Positions 1 through 5,638 of a DNA stretch of 8,163 bases are shown piece after piece. A program made the position numbers and the translations under genes. The stretch is from Bacteroidales bacterium (GTDB lineage: Bacteria > Bacteroidota > Bacteroidia > Bacteroidales > NBLH01): positions 1 through 8,163 of the forward strand of contig JAOZNO010000136.1 in NCBI GenBank assembly GCA_029933755.1, given 5' to 3'. How positions within the stretch are numbered: position 1 is the stretch's first letter; every line of letters starts with the position of its first letter. Under the pieces are notes generated by a model. The model worked only from the letters and a program-made list of their open reading frames with translations, was not told the DNA's origin and ran no database searches.

Positions 1-532
1 GTTTTAATTTGTTTGGTGTTACTTCAAAATAAGCTTCGCCTTTAAATTTCACTCTCCGGTCTTTTCCTTCAAAATTTTCGGGATACTCAATTACCGAAGC
101 CAAATTTAGTGTAACTACTGTACTATCAGGTAAAACAATTACTTTTATTTTATCAGAACTTTCAATCTTTACCATTTTAAGAGTGTCTGAACTAGCTCCT
201 TTATCACTAAAGATAAAATACAATCCAAAAAATAAAACCAAGATGGCTGCAATTCGTATTGCCATCCATAATGCTTTTACTTTTGTTTTAGGTTTTGTGT
301 TAAAATCAATTCGCTTTTTCACATTTTTCAAAGAACTTTCTGTATCAATCTCCTGGTACTCTTTTACATTTGAACTTAACTCCCAAACCGACTTAAATTT
401 ATTAAAGTAGTTTTGGTTTTCTTCATTTAAACTTAACCACTTTTCAAGTTCTACTTTTTCACTATCAGTAGCAAAATCAGTCAGATTCTTGATTAATAGC
501 TCATCAATACTATTTTTTTTATTGTCTTTCAT
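1..532 (-). CDS. FecR-family anti-sigma factor (N-terminal part; 3' end lies outside the window)
   Basis: I translated this by hand from the ATG at 532; 177 codons are visible without a stop and the gene runs off the left edge. Residues 1-85 are a lysine- and glutamate-rich cytoplasmic region with the early WLSLNEENQ pattern of the short helical domain that binds sigma in this family. Residues about 89-108 (WMAIRIAAILVLFFGLYFIF) form one transmembrane helix. The periplasmic part then begins, with LPDSTVVTLNLASVIEYPENF-like spacing at 134-154 and GEAYFEV at 165-171, both hallmarks of the FecR domain. Known role of the family: it holds an ECF sigma factor at the inner membrane and releases it when an outer-membrane TonB-dependent receptor signals. 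The likely partner is the sigma gene at 974-1537 on the same strand. The 441-bp gap between them is longer than I would expect for such pairs. A TonB-dependent receptor gene would be expected further left, outside the window. Confidence 0.9.
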   Translation of the reverse strand, partial: MKDNKKNSIDELLIKNLTDFATDSEKVELEKWLSLNEENQNYFNKFKSVWELSSNVKEYQEIDTESSLKNVKKRIDFNTKPKTKVKALWMAIRIAAILVLFFGLYFIFSDKGASSDTLKMVKIESSDKIKVIVLPDSTVVTLNLASVIEYPENFEGKDRRVKFKGEAYFEVTPNKLK

Positions 533-720
533 ACTTGTCTCTGTAAATAAGAGTAAAAATGTTATGTTTACCCCTACAAATTTGTCAAAACATTTTTAAT
601 AATTCTACATTTTACTGATATTCAGAATCATGTGCTCATTTTTTTTATAAGTATCCAGTTCTCAGCAGGCAGTCTTTACAGAGCTACTGTTTTTTAGAGC
701 TACATACTACCAACTTCTAC

Positions 721-752
721 ATACCTTTAACTTCAGTTATCTGAAAAGGTAT
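721..752. repeat. Bulged stem-loop in the sigma-fecR gap
   Basis: ATACCTT (721-727) pairs with AAGGTAT (746-752). Inside a four-base bulge, TTCAG (732-736) pairs with CTGAA (741-745) around a TTAT tetraloop. That makes twelve base pairs in 32 bases. No T-run follows on either strand, so a classical intrinsic terminator is unlikely. The function is unknown. Confidence 0.6.
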
Positions 753-788
753 CTAATGCGCTAATAATTAGAAATATATAGTATTTAC

Positions 789-870
789 AGTTTTTCTTTA
801 TTCGTGCATTCGCAGCATATTTTCATCCTAATTTGTTTGCACGAAAACTAAGTGTCAGATAAGAAAAACT
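789..870. repeat. Interrupted inverted repeat abutting palindromic element A
   Basis: AGTTTTTCTT (789-798) is the exact reverse complement of AAGAAAAACT (861-870). Nested inside, TTCGTGCA (801-808) is the exact reverse complement of TGCACGAA (838-845). Two perfect, correctly nested arms of 10 and 8 bp suggest a real long-range hairpin or the remains of a small mobile element. It ends one base before the palindromic element that starts at 872. Confidence 0.5.
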
Positions 871-871
871 C

Positions 872-967
872 CAAGAATAAGGCTTTCGTAGTTTTGAAAA
901 TAAGGAGTTTACTGTTGTAAAAGACTGTTTTCAAAACAAGAGTAACGAAATTATTGGTGTTTTCTTG
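872..967 (-). repeat. Palindromic repeat element, copy A (3' of the sigma factor gene)
   Basis: This 96-bp imperfect palindrome is collinear with the copy at 1702-1797; I count 72 of 96 identical positions without gaps. The nested arms are CAAGAA (872-877) with TTCTTG (962-967), TTTCGT (884-889) with ACGAAA (945-950), TTTTGAAAA (892-900) with TTTTCAAAA (928-936), and TTTAC (908-912) with GTAAA (917-921) around loop TGTT. It begins six bases after the sigma stop codon. Weaker similarity to the other copy extends left to about 839 (GCAC). Strand is given as minus because it follows the minus-strand gene. It could be a REP-like or MITE-like dispersed repeat, or a 3'-UTR structure. Confidence 0.75.
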
Positions 968-973
968 CTGAGA

Positions 974-1537
974 CTAATTACCAATTACTAATAAACTAAT
1001 TACTAATAAAATTAAATCTTCAAGATTCTTTTTTAAATATTTTAACGCCCTGGTCATTTGTGTTTCTACTGTTTTTATTGATATTTGCAGCTGATTAGCA
1101 ATTTCCCTGTTTTTTAGTTCATCAAAGCGTTTAAGTTTAAAAATCTCTTTACATTTTTCCGGTAATTGTTCAATGGTTTGATAAACACGTTCTTCCAGTT
1201 CTGATTGTTCCAGCAAATCAGTGTAGTCATCGGGTAAATCATCTGAAAGCCCAGAACTATTAACAAAACGTTGTTGCTTTTTAACATATTGAACTGAATT
1301 ATTATAAACTGCCCTGTACAAATATGCCTTCAAGGAAACTTTCAATTGAAGTTTGTGCTTTTTTTCCCAAAGGCTAACAAATAAATCCTGTACAACTTCT
1401 TCAGAAGAGTCTTTGCTTTTAACTACTTTCATTGAAAAATATACCAGTTTGCGGAAATATTTTCTGAAAAGTTCGTCAAAAGCAGCTTCACAACCTGACT
1501 TTAGTTTTTCTATAAGTTTTTGATCTTCTATATCCAA
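974..1537 (-). CDS. FecI-like ECF RNA polymerase sigma factor
   Basis: This 187-residue protein is an extracytoplasmic-function sigma factor, which directs RNA polymerase to a small set of promoters when its anti-sigma factor releases it. Region 2 spans about 20-85 (FDELFRKYFRKLVYFSM, then SSEEVVQDLFVSLWEKK and LKAYLYRAVYNN). Region 4 spans about 117-170, with IEQLPEKCKEIFKLKRFDEL leading into the helix-turn-helix KNREIANQLQISIKTVETQM. This is the layout of the large Bacteroidota FecI-like group. The start is odd. The reading frame is open back to a stop at 1568-1570 but contains no ATG before residue 36, so I take TTG at 1537; ATT at 1543 is also possible. The last residues are encoded by a tandem DNA repeat (LLVIS, LLVIG) and give an unusual hydrophobic tail after the end of region 4. 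The likely partner is the FecR gene downstream. Confidence 0.92.
   Translation of the reverse strand: MDIEDQKLIEKLKSGCEAAFDELFRKYFRKLVYFSMKVVKSKDSSEEVVQDLFVSLWEKKHKLQLKVSLKAYLYRAVYNNSVQYVKKQQRFVNSSGLSDDLPDDYTDLLEQSELEERVYQTIEQLPEKCKEIFKLKRFDELKNREIANQLQISIKTVETQMTRALKYLKKNLEDLILLVISLLVIGN
980..1009 (-). repeat. 15-bp tandem repeat forming the 3' end of the sigma gene
   Basis: ACTAATTACTAATAA (995-1009) and ACCAATTACTAATAA (980-994) are adjacent copies with one mismatch. Read on the minus strand they encode LLVIS and LLVIG (residues 177-186 of the sigma factor). Similar ACTAATTACTAA-type strings occur just upstream of the sigma gene (about 1568-1602) and before the Ppx gene (about 4640-4663), so this looks like a dispersed repeat motif rather than a chance coding pattern. 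Confidence 0.7.
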
Positions 1538-1567
1538 TATAATAGGTCTTAAATATTTGAGGGGAAA

Positions 1568-1602
1568 TTAATAATTATCTAATTACTATTTACTAATTAT
1601 CT
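1568..1602. repeat. ATTACTA-type short repeat tract upstream of the sigma gene
   Basis: The stretch contains CTAATTACTATTTACTAATT, irregular copies of the motif that also forms the 3' end of the sigma gene and precedes the Ppx gene. It lies 31 or more bases upstream of the apparent sigma start, so it would overlap any promoter in that position. No TAnnTTTG box was found there on the minus strand. Confidence 0.45.
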
Positions 1603-1616
1603 GATAATATTATGAT

Positions 1617-1797
1617 AAAAACACCAATGATTAGAGACATAGAAGGTAATAGCATAGTATGTAGTATCTGCACAGAAACTCCGTTTTTGATAAGAAAGCG
1701 TCAAGAAAGAGGCTTTTGCAGGTCTGAAATTCAGAAGTTTACATTTGTAAATGACTGCATTTCAGAGCAAAAAAATGAAGTTATTGGTGTTTTCTTG
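1617..1797 (-). repeat. Palindromic repeat element, copy B, with possible terminal inverted repeats (3' of folC)
   Basis: The core at 1702-1797 is the second copy of the 96-bp palindrome. Its arms are CAAGAAA (1702-1708) with TTTCTTG (1791-1797), TTTTGC (1714-1719) with GCAAAA (1767-1772), TCTGAAAT (1723-1730) with ATTTCAGA (1759-1766), and TTTAC (1738-1742) with GTAAA (1747-1751) around loop ATTT. In addition AAAACACCAAT (1618-1628) is the exact reverse complement of ATTGGTGTTTT (1783-1793). A unit of about 180 bp with 11-bp terminal inverted repeats is therefore possible, like a MITE. It ends 17 bases before the folC stop codon, the same placement and orientation as copy A has to the sigma gene. 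A 68-codon plus-strand frame over it is not credible as a gene. Confidence 0.7.
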
Positions 1798-1814
1798 CAA
1801 AAACTATGTATGAA

Positions 1815-3104
1815 TTAGATCACCTCTGCCACAACAAAAGTACTACCTCCAATAAAAATAAAGTCATTTTCTCCAGCTTCTTTTTTTGCCAAATTAAAGG
1901 CATCCTCAACTTTTGAAATAGCTACACCTTTTAAATTATATTCATTCGCTTTTTGCATTAATTCATTTTCATTAAGTGAGCGTGGAATATTTGCCCTGGT
2001 AAAATAGTAACTAGCCTCTTTGGGTAATAAACTTAATACTTTATCAATATTTTTATCATTCACCATACCAATTACCATATGTAATTTTTTATAGGGTATG
2101 GATTGAATTTGATTAACAACCTCCTGAATTCCAGCTTCATTATGTGCCGTGTCACAAATAATTCTAGGATTATGGCCAATAATTTGCCAGCGTCCTTTTA
2201 AACCTGTATTTTTTTGAATGTTTGATAATCCTTTGTAAATATGTTCTTCTTTAATTTGAAAAGCTTTTTTCTGCAAAAGTTTTATAGATTGCAAAGCAGT
2301 TAATAAATTAAATTTTTGATACACACCTAATAAATCTATTTTTAAATTTGGGTAAACAAGCTTTTCATCAGAATAAACCTGAAAATTTTGCTTTTCATCT
2401 ATGGTATTTAATGCAAAATCTATATGGTAATTATCTTCAGCAAAGTAGACCTCAGTGCTTAGCTCCTTTGCTTTATTAATAAATATAGGTTTTGTCTCTT
2501 TAGTGCTTTGACCTATTACTAAGGGAACATCCTTTTTTATTATTCCGGCTTTTTCAATGGCTATTTTCTCAATAGTATTACCTAAAAACTGCGTGTGATC
2601 TTTACTAATATTGGTAATTATAGAAAGTTCAGGACTGATAATGTTTGTAGAATCAAGTCTGCCACCCATTCCTACTTCAATAATAGCAATATCTACTTTT
2701 TCATCAGCAAAATATTTAAATGCCAGTGCAACAGACATTTCAAAAAAAGAGGGTTTCATTTTCTCAAAAAAAGTCTTGTTTTGTTCCACAAAATCGATCA
2801 CATAATTTTCAGATATTTCAGTTCCATTAATCCTAATTCGTTCTCTAAAATCATTTAAATGTGGCGATGTGTATAAACCAGTTTTATGTCCCGCTTCCTG
2901 TAAAACCGAAGCAAGCATATGCGAAACAGAACCCTTTCCATTTGTTCCGGCAACATGAATGCTTTTAAATTGCTTGTGCGGATGATTAAAATAAGCATCT
3001 AATGCCAAAGTATTATCTAAATTAGCCTTATATGCAGCTTTGCCTTGTCGCTGAAACATGGGCAAACTGTTAAATAAATACTGTAGGGTTTGTTGGTAGT
3101 TCAT
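1815..3104 (-). CDS. folC: Bifunctional dihydrofolate synthase / folylpolyglutamate synthase
   Basis: This 429-residue Mur-ligase-family enzyme is of normal length for FolC. It joins glutamate to dihydropteroate and then extends the glutamate chain of tetrahydrofolates, using ATP, in the cytoplasm. The P-loop is GTNGKGS (53-59), followed by YTSPHL (78-83), the Mg-binding VGMGGRLDSTN (144-154), SKDH (167-170), and IAIEKAGI (181-188), whose K185 is the expected carbamylated lysine. The C-terminal glutamate-ligase domain has GRWQ (304-307), DTAHN (318-322) and a final FIGGSTFVVAEV. The ATG at 3104 places the N-terminal helix LQYLFNSLPMF normally. FolC is sure; whether both activities are present cannot be read from the sequence, but most Bacteroidota carry one FolC for both. 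It is transcribed divergently from phoH and is not in an obvious operon. A palindromic repeat lies directly past its stop codon. Confidence 0.95.
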   Translation of the reverse strand: MNYQQTLQYLFNSLPMFQRQGKAAYKANLDNTLALDAYFNHPHKQFKSIHVAGTNGKGSVSHMLASVLQEAGHKTGLYTSPHLNDFRERIRINGTEISENYVIDFVEQNKTFFEKMKPSFFEMSVALAFKYFADEKVDIAIIEVGMGGRLDSTNIISPELSIITNISKDHTQFLGNTIEKIAIEKAGIIKKDVPLVIGQSTKETKPIFINKAKELSTEVYFAEDNYHIDFALNTIDEKQNFQVYSDEKLVYPNLKIDLLGVYQKFNLLTALQSIKLLQKKAFQIKEEHIYKGLSNIQKNTGLKGRWQIIGHNPRIICDTAHNEAGIQEVVNQIQSIPYKKLHMVIGMVNDKNIDKVLSLLPKEASYYFTRANIPRSLNENELMQKANEYNLKGVAISKVEDAFNLAKKEAGENDFIFIGGSTFVVAEVI

Positions 3105-3146
3105 TTATTTATTTTAGATTTTTGTATGAAAAATTTTAATTTATGA

Positions 3147-3154
3147 CAAAACTA
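3147..3154 (-). promoter_or_regulatory. Candidate folC promoter -7 box
   Basis: On the minus strand the bases read TAGTTTTG, an exact match to the Bacteroidota -7 consensus TAnnTTTG, 42 bases upstream of the folC ATG. No clean TTTG -33 box is present at the usual distance, so this is a moderate prediction. Confidence 0.4.
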
Positions 3155-3167
3155 TCTAATAACAACT

Positions 3168-3194
3168 TTGTTTAAAAAGAAAATTCGTATCTTG
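3168..3194 (+). promoter_or_regulatory. Candidate phoH promoter
   Basis: TTG (3168-3170) is followed after 17 bases by TATCTTG (3188-3194), which is one base short of TAnnTTTG. The two boxes lie in an imperfect direct repeat (CTTTGTTTAAAAA at 3166-3178, TCTTGTTTAAAAA at 3190-3202). CTTGTTT (3191-3197) is also the exact reverse complement of AAACAAG (3212-3218), which ends three bases before the start codon. Assignment is tentative. Confidence 0.3.
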
Positions 3195-3221
3195 TTTAAA
3201 AATAACTAAAAAAACAAGTAT

Positions 3222-4550
3222 ATGGAAAATAAAGCTAAAATATTTGTACTTGATACCAATGTTGTTCTTCACGACCATCGCTGTATTTATCATTTTGAAG
3301 AAAATGACGTAGTAATACCAATTGTTGTTTTAGAAGAACTGGATAGATTTAAAAAAGGAAATGAACAAATTAATTTTCAGGCCAGAGAGTTTATGCGTGA
3401 GCTTGATAAACTTTCAGGTGAAGATTTATTCAATAGAGGGGTTTCACTTGGTGAAGAAAATGGAACTTTGTATATTGAATCCGGTAAAGCATTTTCTGAA
3501 GAGTTGGTCGAATCATTTTCTGAAAAAAATGCAGATAACAGAATTCTTGCTATTGCAGAGTTTATTCGAAATAATAATTCTGATAAAGATATGATTTTAG
3601 TTAGTCAGGATATTAATTTGCGCTTAAAAGCAAAGTCACTAGGTTTTTTAGCACAAGATTACAAGACCGGAAAAGTGCGAAATCTGGATAAAATTCAAAA
3701 AGGAATTAATACGTTTGAAAATATTGATTCTGAATTAATTTCAAGGCTTTATAAACATGAGGAGGGTCTGTCTATTGATGAACTGGAGCTTGAGGAAGAA
3801 ATAACAGCACATCAGTATTTTATATTAAAAAGTGATAAATCGAGTGCTTTGGCACATTATGATCCCTTTGAGAAAAAGGTTTCGAGAGTTGAAAAAGAAA
3901 AAGCCTCTGGAATTGTACCCCGAAATGCAGAACAGACTTTTGCGTTAGATGCTTTGTTAAGACCTGAAATAAAACTGGTTTCATTGACAGGAAAGGCGGG
4001 AACAGGAAAAACCTTACTTGCTTTGGCAGCTGCTTTGCAACAAAGAAAAGATTATGGACAAATATACCTTGCAAGACCTATTGTAGCACTGGGAGATAAA
4101 GACTTAGGCTATTTGCCGGGTTCTGCAAATGAGAAAATTGGTCCTTATATGCAACCGCTTTTTGATAATCTGAATTTTATTAAAAACAGGTATGGTAAAA
4201 ATAGTAAAAATTATGCCCGTATTGATGATATGGTTGAAGATGAAAAGTTGGTAATAACACCTTTACCCTACATCCGGGGAAGAAGTTTGTCAAATATTTA
4301 TTTTATTGTTGATGAAGCTCAGAACCTAACACCTCATGAGGTAAAAACAATTATTACTCGTGCAGGTGAAGGTACAAAAATGGTGTTTACAGGTGATATT
4401 CAGCAAATTGACTCACCATATCTTGATGATAAATCAAATGGGCTTACTTATTTATCAGACCGGATGAAAGGACAGGATATTTTTGCTCATGTTAACCTTC
4501 TTAAAGGAGAAAGGAGTTATCTTGCTGATTTGGCTAGTGACTTACTTTAG
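3222..4550 (+). CDS. phoH: PhoH-family protein with N-terminal PIN domain (PIN-PhoH ATPase)
   Basis: This 442-residue protein fuses two domains. A PIN nuclease domain covers about 6-150: FVLDTNVVLHD with D11, VVLEELDRFKKG with E38/E39, NADNRILAIA with D105, and VSQDINLRLKA with D130 supply the acidic residues expected for metal-dependent RNA cleavage. The PhoH ATPase domain covers about 225-440: PRNAEQ (233-238), Walker A GKAGTGKT (257-264), LPGSANEKIGPYMQPL (298-313), Walker B FIVDEAQN (361-368), and TGDIQQID (390-397). Characterised PIN-PhoH (PhoH2) proteins in other bacteria have been reported as RNA helicase/ribonucleases; the substrate here is unknown. PhoH was first named for phosphate-starvation induction in E. 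coli, but nothing in this sequence shows a phosphate-responsive site. It is the first plus-strand gene after the divergent region with folC, with the Ppx gene 116 bp downstream. All key residues are present. Confidence 0.93.
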   Translation: MENKAKIFVLDTNVVLHDHRCIYHFEENDVVIPIVVLEELDRFKKGNEQINFQAREFMRELDKLSGEDLFNRGVSLGEENGTLYIESGKAFSEELVESFSEKNADNRILAIAEFIRNNNSDKDMILVSQDINLRLKAKSLGFLAQDYKTGKVRNLDKIQKGINTFENIDSELISRLYKHEEGLSIDELELEEEITAHQYFILKSDKSSALAHYDPFEKKVSRVEKEKASGIVPRNAEQTFALDALLRPEIKLVSLTGKAGTGKTLLALAAALQQRKDYGQIYLARPIVALGDKDLGYLPGSANEKIGPYMQPLFDNLNFIKNRYGKNSKNYARIDDMVEDEKLVITPLPYIRGRSLSNIYFIVDEAQNLTPHEVKTIITRAGEGTKMVFTGDIQQIDSPYLDDKSNGLTYLSDRMKGQDIFAHVNLLKGERSYLADLASDLL

Positions 4551-4559
4551 TCATTGGTA

Positions 4560-4635
4560 TATTGGTCATTACATTTGTAATTGTTGTGTAGAGACACACG
4601 GCCGTGTGTCTTTAACAGCAAGCGAATAACCAATA
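4560..4635. repeat. Inverted-repeat element with a perfect 20-bp palindrome between phoH and ppx
   Basis: AGACACACGGCCGTGTGTCT (4592-4611) is a perfect palindrome, much richer in G+C than its surroundings, and pairing can extend outward by a G-T and two A-T pairs. It is followed by only three Ts. Outside it, TATTGGTCATT (4560-4570) is the reverse complement of AATAACCAATA (4625-4635) with one mismatch. A small hairpin ATTAC-ATTT-GTAAT lies at 4568-4581. From memory, GTAGAGAC...GTCTC palindromes are dispersed in several Bacteroidota and cyanobacterial genomes; that recollection needs a search. It may also act as a terminator or RNA-stability hairpin for phoH. Confidence 0.7.
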
Positions 4636-4663
4636 CACTTATTACTAATATACTAATTACTAA
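4636..4663. repeat. ACTAATTACTAA-type repeat tract before ppx
   Basis: ATTACTAATATACTAATTACTAA-type sequence runs almost to the ppx start codon at 4667. It is the same irregular 7-bp-period motif (ATTACTA) that forms the 3' end of the sigma gene and flanks its start. Here it occupies the place of a ribosome binding site, so translation of ppx depends on an A/T-rich leader without a Shine-Dalgarno sequence, which is ordinary for Bacteroidota. Confidence 0.45.
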
Positions 4664-4666
4664 AAG

Positions 4667-5566
4667 ATGGAACTATTAAAATTTGCAGCTATTGACATTG
4701 GTACCAACGCAATGCGTTTACTTTTTGCTAATGTTATTGAGGATGAGGGTGAAACCTGGTTTAAAAAAGCTGCCTTGTTCCGTATGCCAATTCGTTTAGG
4801 TGAGGATGTATTTGAATATGGCAAAATTAAAAAAAAACGTGCAAAAAAGCTGATTCAAATCATGCAGGCTTTCAGTCTTTTAATGGAAGCAAATGAGGTT
4901 GTACGCTATAGGGCATGTGCAACATCGGCAATGCGCGAAGCTGAAAACGGCATGAAACTAATTGAACTAATTTATAAAGAAACAGCTATGAATATTGAAT
5001 TAATTTCAGGACTTGAAGAGGCTGAAATTATTCGGGGTACACAGATTAAGCACCTTCTTTCAACTAATAAAAACTGGTTGTATGTTGATGTTGGTGGTGG
5101 TAGCACTGAAATTACCCTATTTGAAAATGGAGAAGTAATTAAATCACATTCTTTTAAAATTGGTACCATTAGAATGTTGAAGAATATGGTGAAAAAAGAA
5201 GAGCATGAAAATTTAAATGAATGGCTAACAGAAATTAGTAATAATTATGATGACTTAAAAGTGATCGGTTCAGGTGGTAATATCAATAAAATTTATAAAT
5301 TTTCGGAGAATAAAGAGGGGAAAGGCTTATTTTATGACGAATTGAAACAAATTTATAAAGAAATAAAAAACTATTCCTATGAAGATCGTTTGAAAGTGCT
5401 CGGTTTTAATCCAGATAGAGCAGATGTTATTATACCTGCATCTGAAATCTTTCTAAATATTATGAGAAAAACAGGAGCAGGCAAAATTCATGTACCTAAA
5501 ATTGGTTTGGCAGATGGTATTATCAGAATGGAATACAGTAAGTTCAAGGCAGAAAAGATTAAATAA
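4667..5566 (+). CDS. ppx: Exopolyphosphatase / pppGpp phosphohydrolase family protein (Ppx/GppA)
   Basis: This 299-residue protein belongs to the ASKHA-fold Ppx/GppA family, which removes terminal phosphate from polyphosphate or from the alarmone pppGpp in the cytoplasm. Visible motifs are the first phosphate-binding loop IDIGTNAMRLL (9-19), RACATSAMREAENG (82-95), ISGLEEAEIIRG (113-124) containing the likely catalytic glutamate, the second phosphate loop DVGGGSTE (141-148), GSGGN (201-205), RADVIIPASEI (251-261) and a closing GLADGII (280-286). The length matches the short form that has only the two-domain catalytic core and lacks the C-terminal HD-like and dimerisation region of the roughly 500-residue E. 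coli Ppx. Substrate choice between polyphosphate and pppGpp cannot be read from the sequence. No polyphosphate kinase gene is next to it. The ATG at 4667 is the first in frame with the N-terminal beta strand and follows an ACTAATTACTAA repeat tract. Confidence 0.92.
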   Translation: MELLKFAAIDIGTNAMRLLFANVIEDEGETWFKKAALFRMPIRLGEDVFEYGKIKKKRAKKLIQIMQAFSLLMEANEVVRYRACATSAMREAENGMKLIELIYKETAMNIELISGLEEAEIIRGTQIKHLLSTNKNWLYVDVGGGSTEITLFENGEVIKSHSFKIGTIRMLKNMVKKEEHENLNEWLTEISNNYDDLKVIGSGGNINKIYKFSENKEGKGLFYDELKQIYKEIKNYSYEDRLKVLGFNPDRADVIIPASEIFLNIMRKTGAGKIHVPKIGLADGIIRMEYSKFKAEKIK

Positions 5567-5638
5567 TTTCATTTATTAAAAAAATAGAAGAAAAAGTCTA
5601 AAGCTAAGCTTTTTGTAACTCGTATTCAGTTTAAGAGG

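Larger units (their letters stand above)
533..973. other. Non-coding gap between the sigma factor and fecR genes, rich in inverted repeats
   Basis: I see no credible gene in these 441 bases. From left to right they hold a short palindrome near fecR (576-585, ACAAATTTGT), a probable decayed inverted repeat copy (about 665-725), a bulged hairpin (721-752), a long interrupted inverted repeat (789-870) and a 96-bp palindromic element (872-967). A direct repeat AGAGCTAC occurs at 680-687 and 696-703. Any fecR promoter must lie here unless it is read through from the sigma gene. I found no convincing TAnnTTTG box on the minus strand. Confidence 0.6.

Noticed and set aside
183..410. 75-codon plus-strand frame at the left end
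   Set aside because: It is antisense to the FecR-like gene, whose membrane segment and FecR motifs are clearly encoded on the minus strand; no family features are seen in the plus-strand product.
569..588. Minus-strand TTGACA followed by TAGGGGTA as a fecR promoter
   Set aside because: Only six bases separate the two strings, too close for a -35/-10 or -33/-7 pair, and neither fits the TAnnTTTG box.
872..1797. CRISPR array
   Set aside because: There are only two long diverged palindromic copies 830 bp apart with a gene between them; no regular short repeats or spacers occur anywhere in the window.
1612..1818. 68-codon plus-strand frame between sigma and folC
   Set aside because: It lies entirely over palindromic element B; the collinear copy A differs by substitutions without codon-like conservation, and the product has no recognisable features.
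2595..2858. Plus-strand frames inside folC (including 2611-2805)
   Set aside because: They are antisense shadows of the folC coding region containing the metal-binding motifs.
3361..4074. Alternative frames inside phoH (3361-3594 plus, 3820-4074 minus)
   Set aside because: They overlap the PIN and PhoH domains in other frames and show no independent features.
4972..5169. Minus-strand frame inside ppx
   Set aside because: It is antisense to the second phosphate-binding loop of ppx; a shadow frame.
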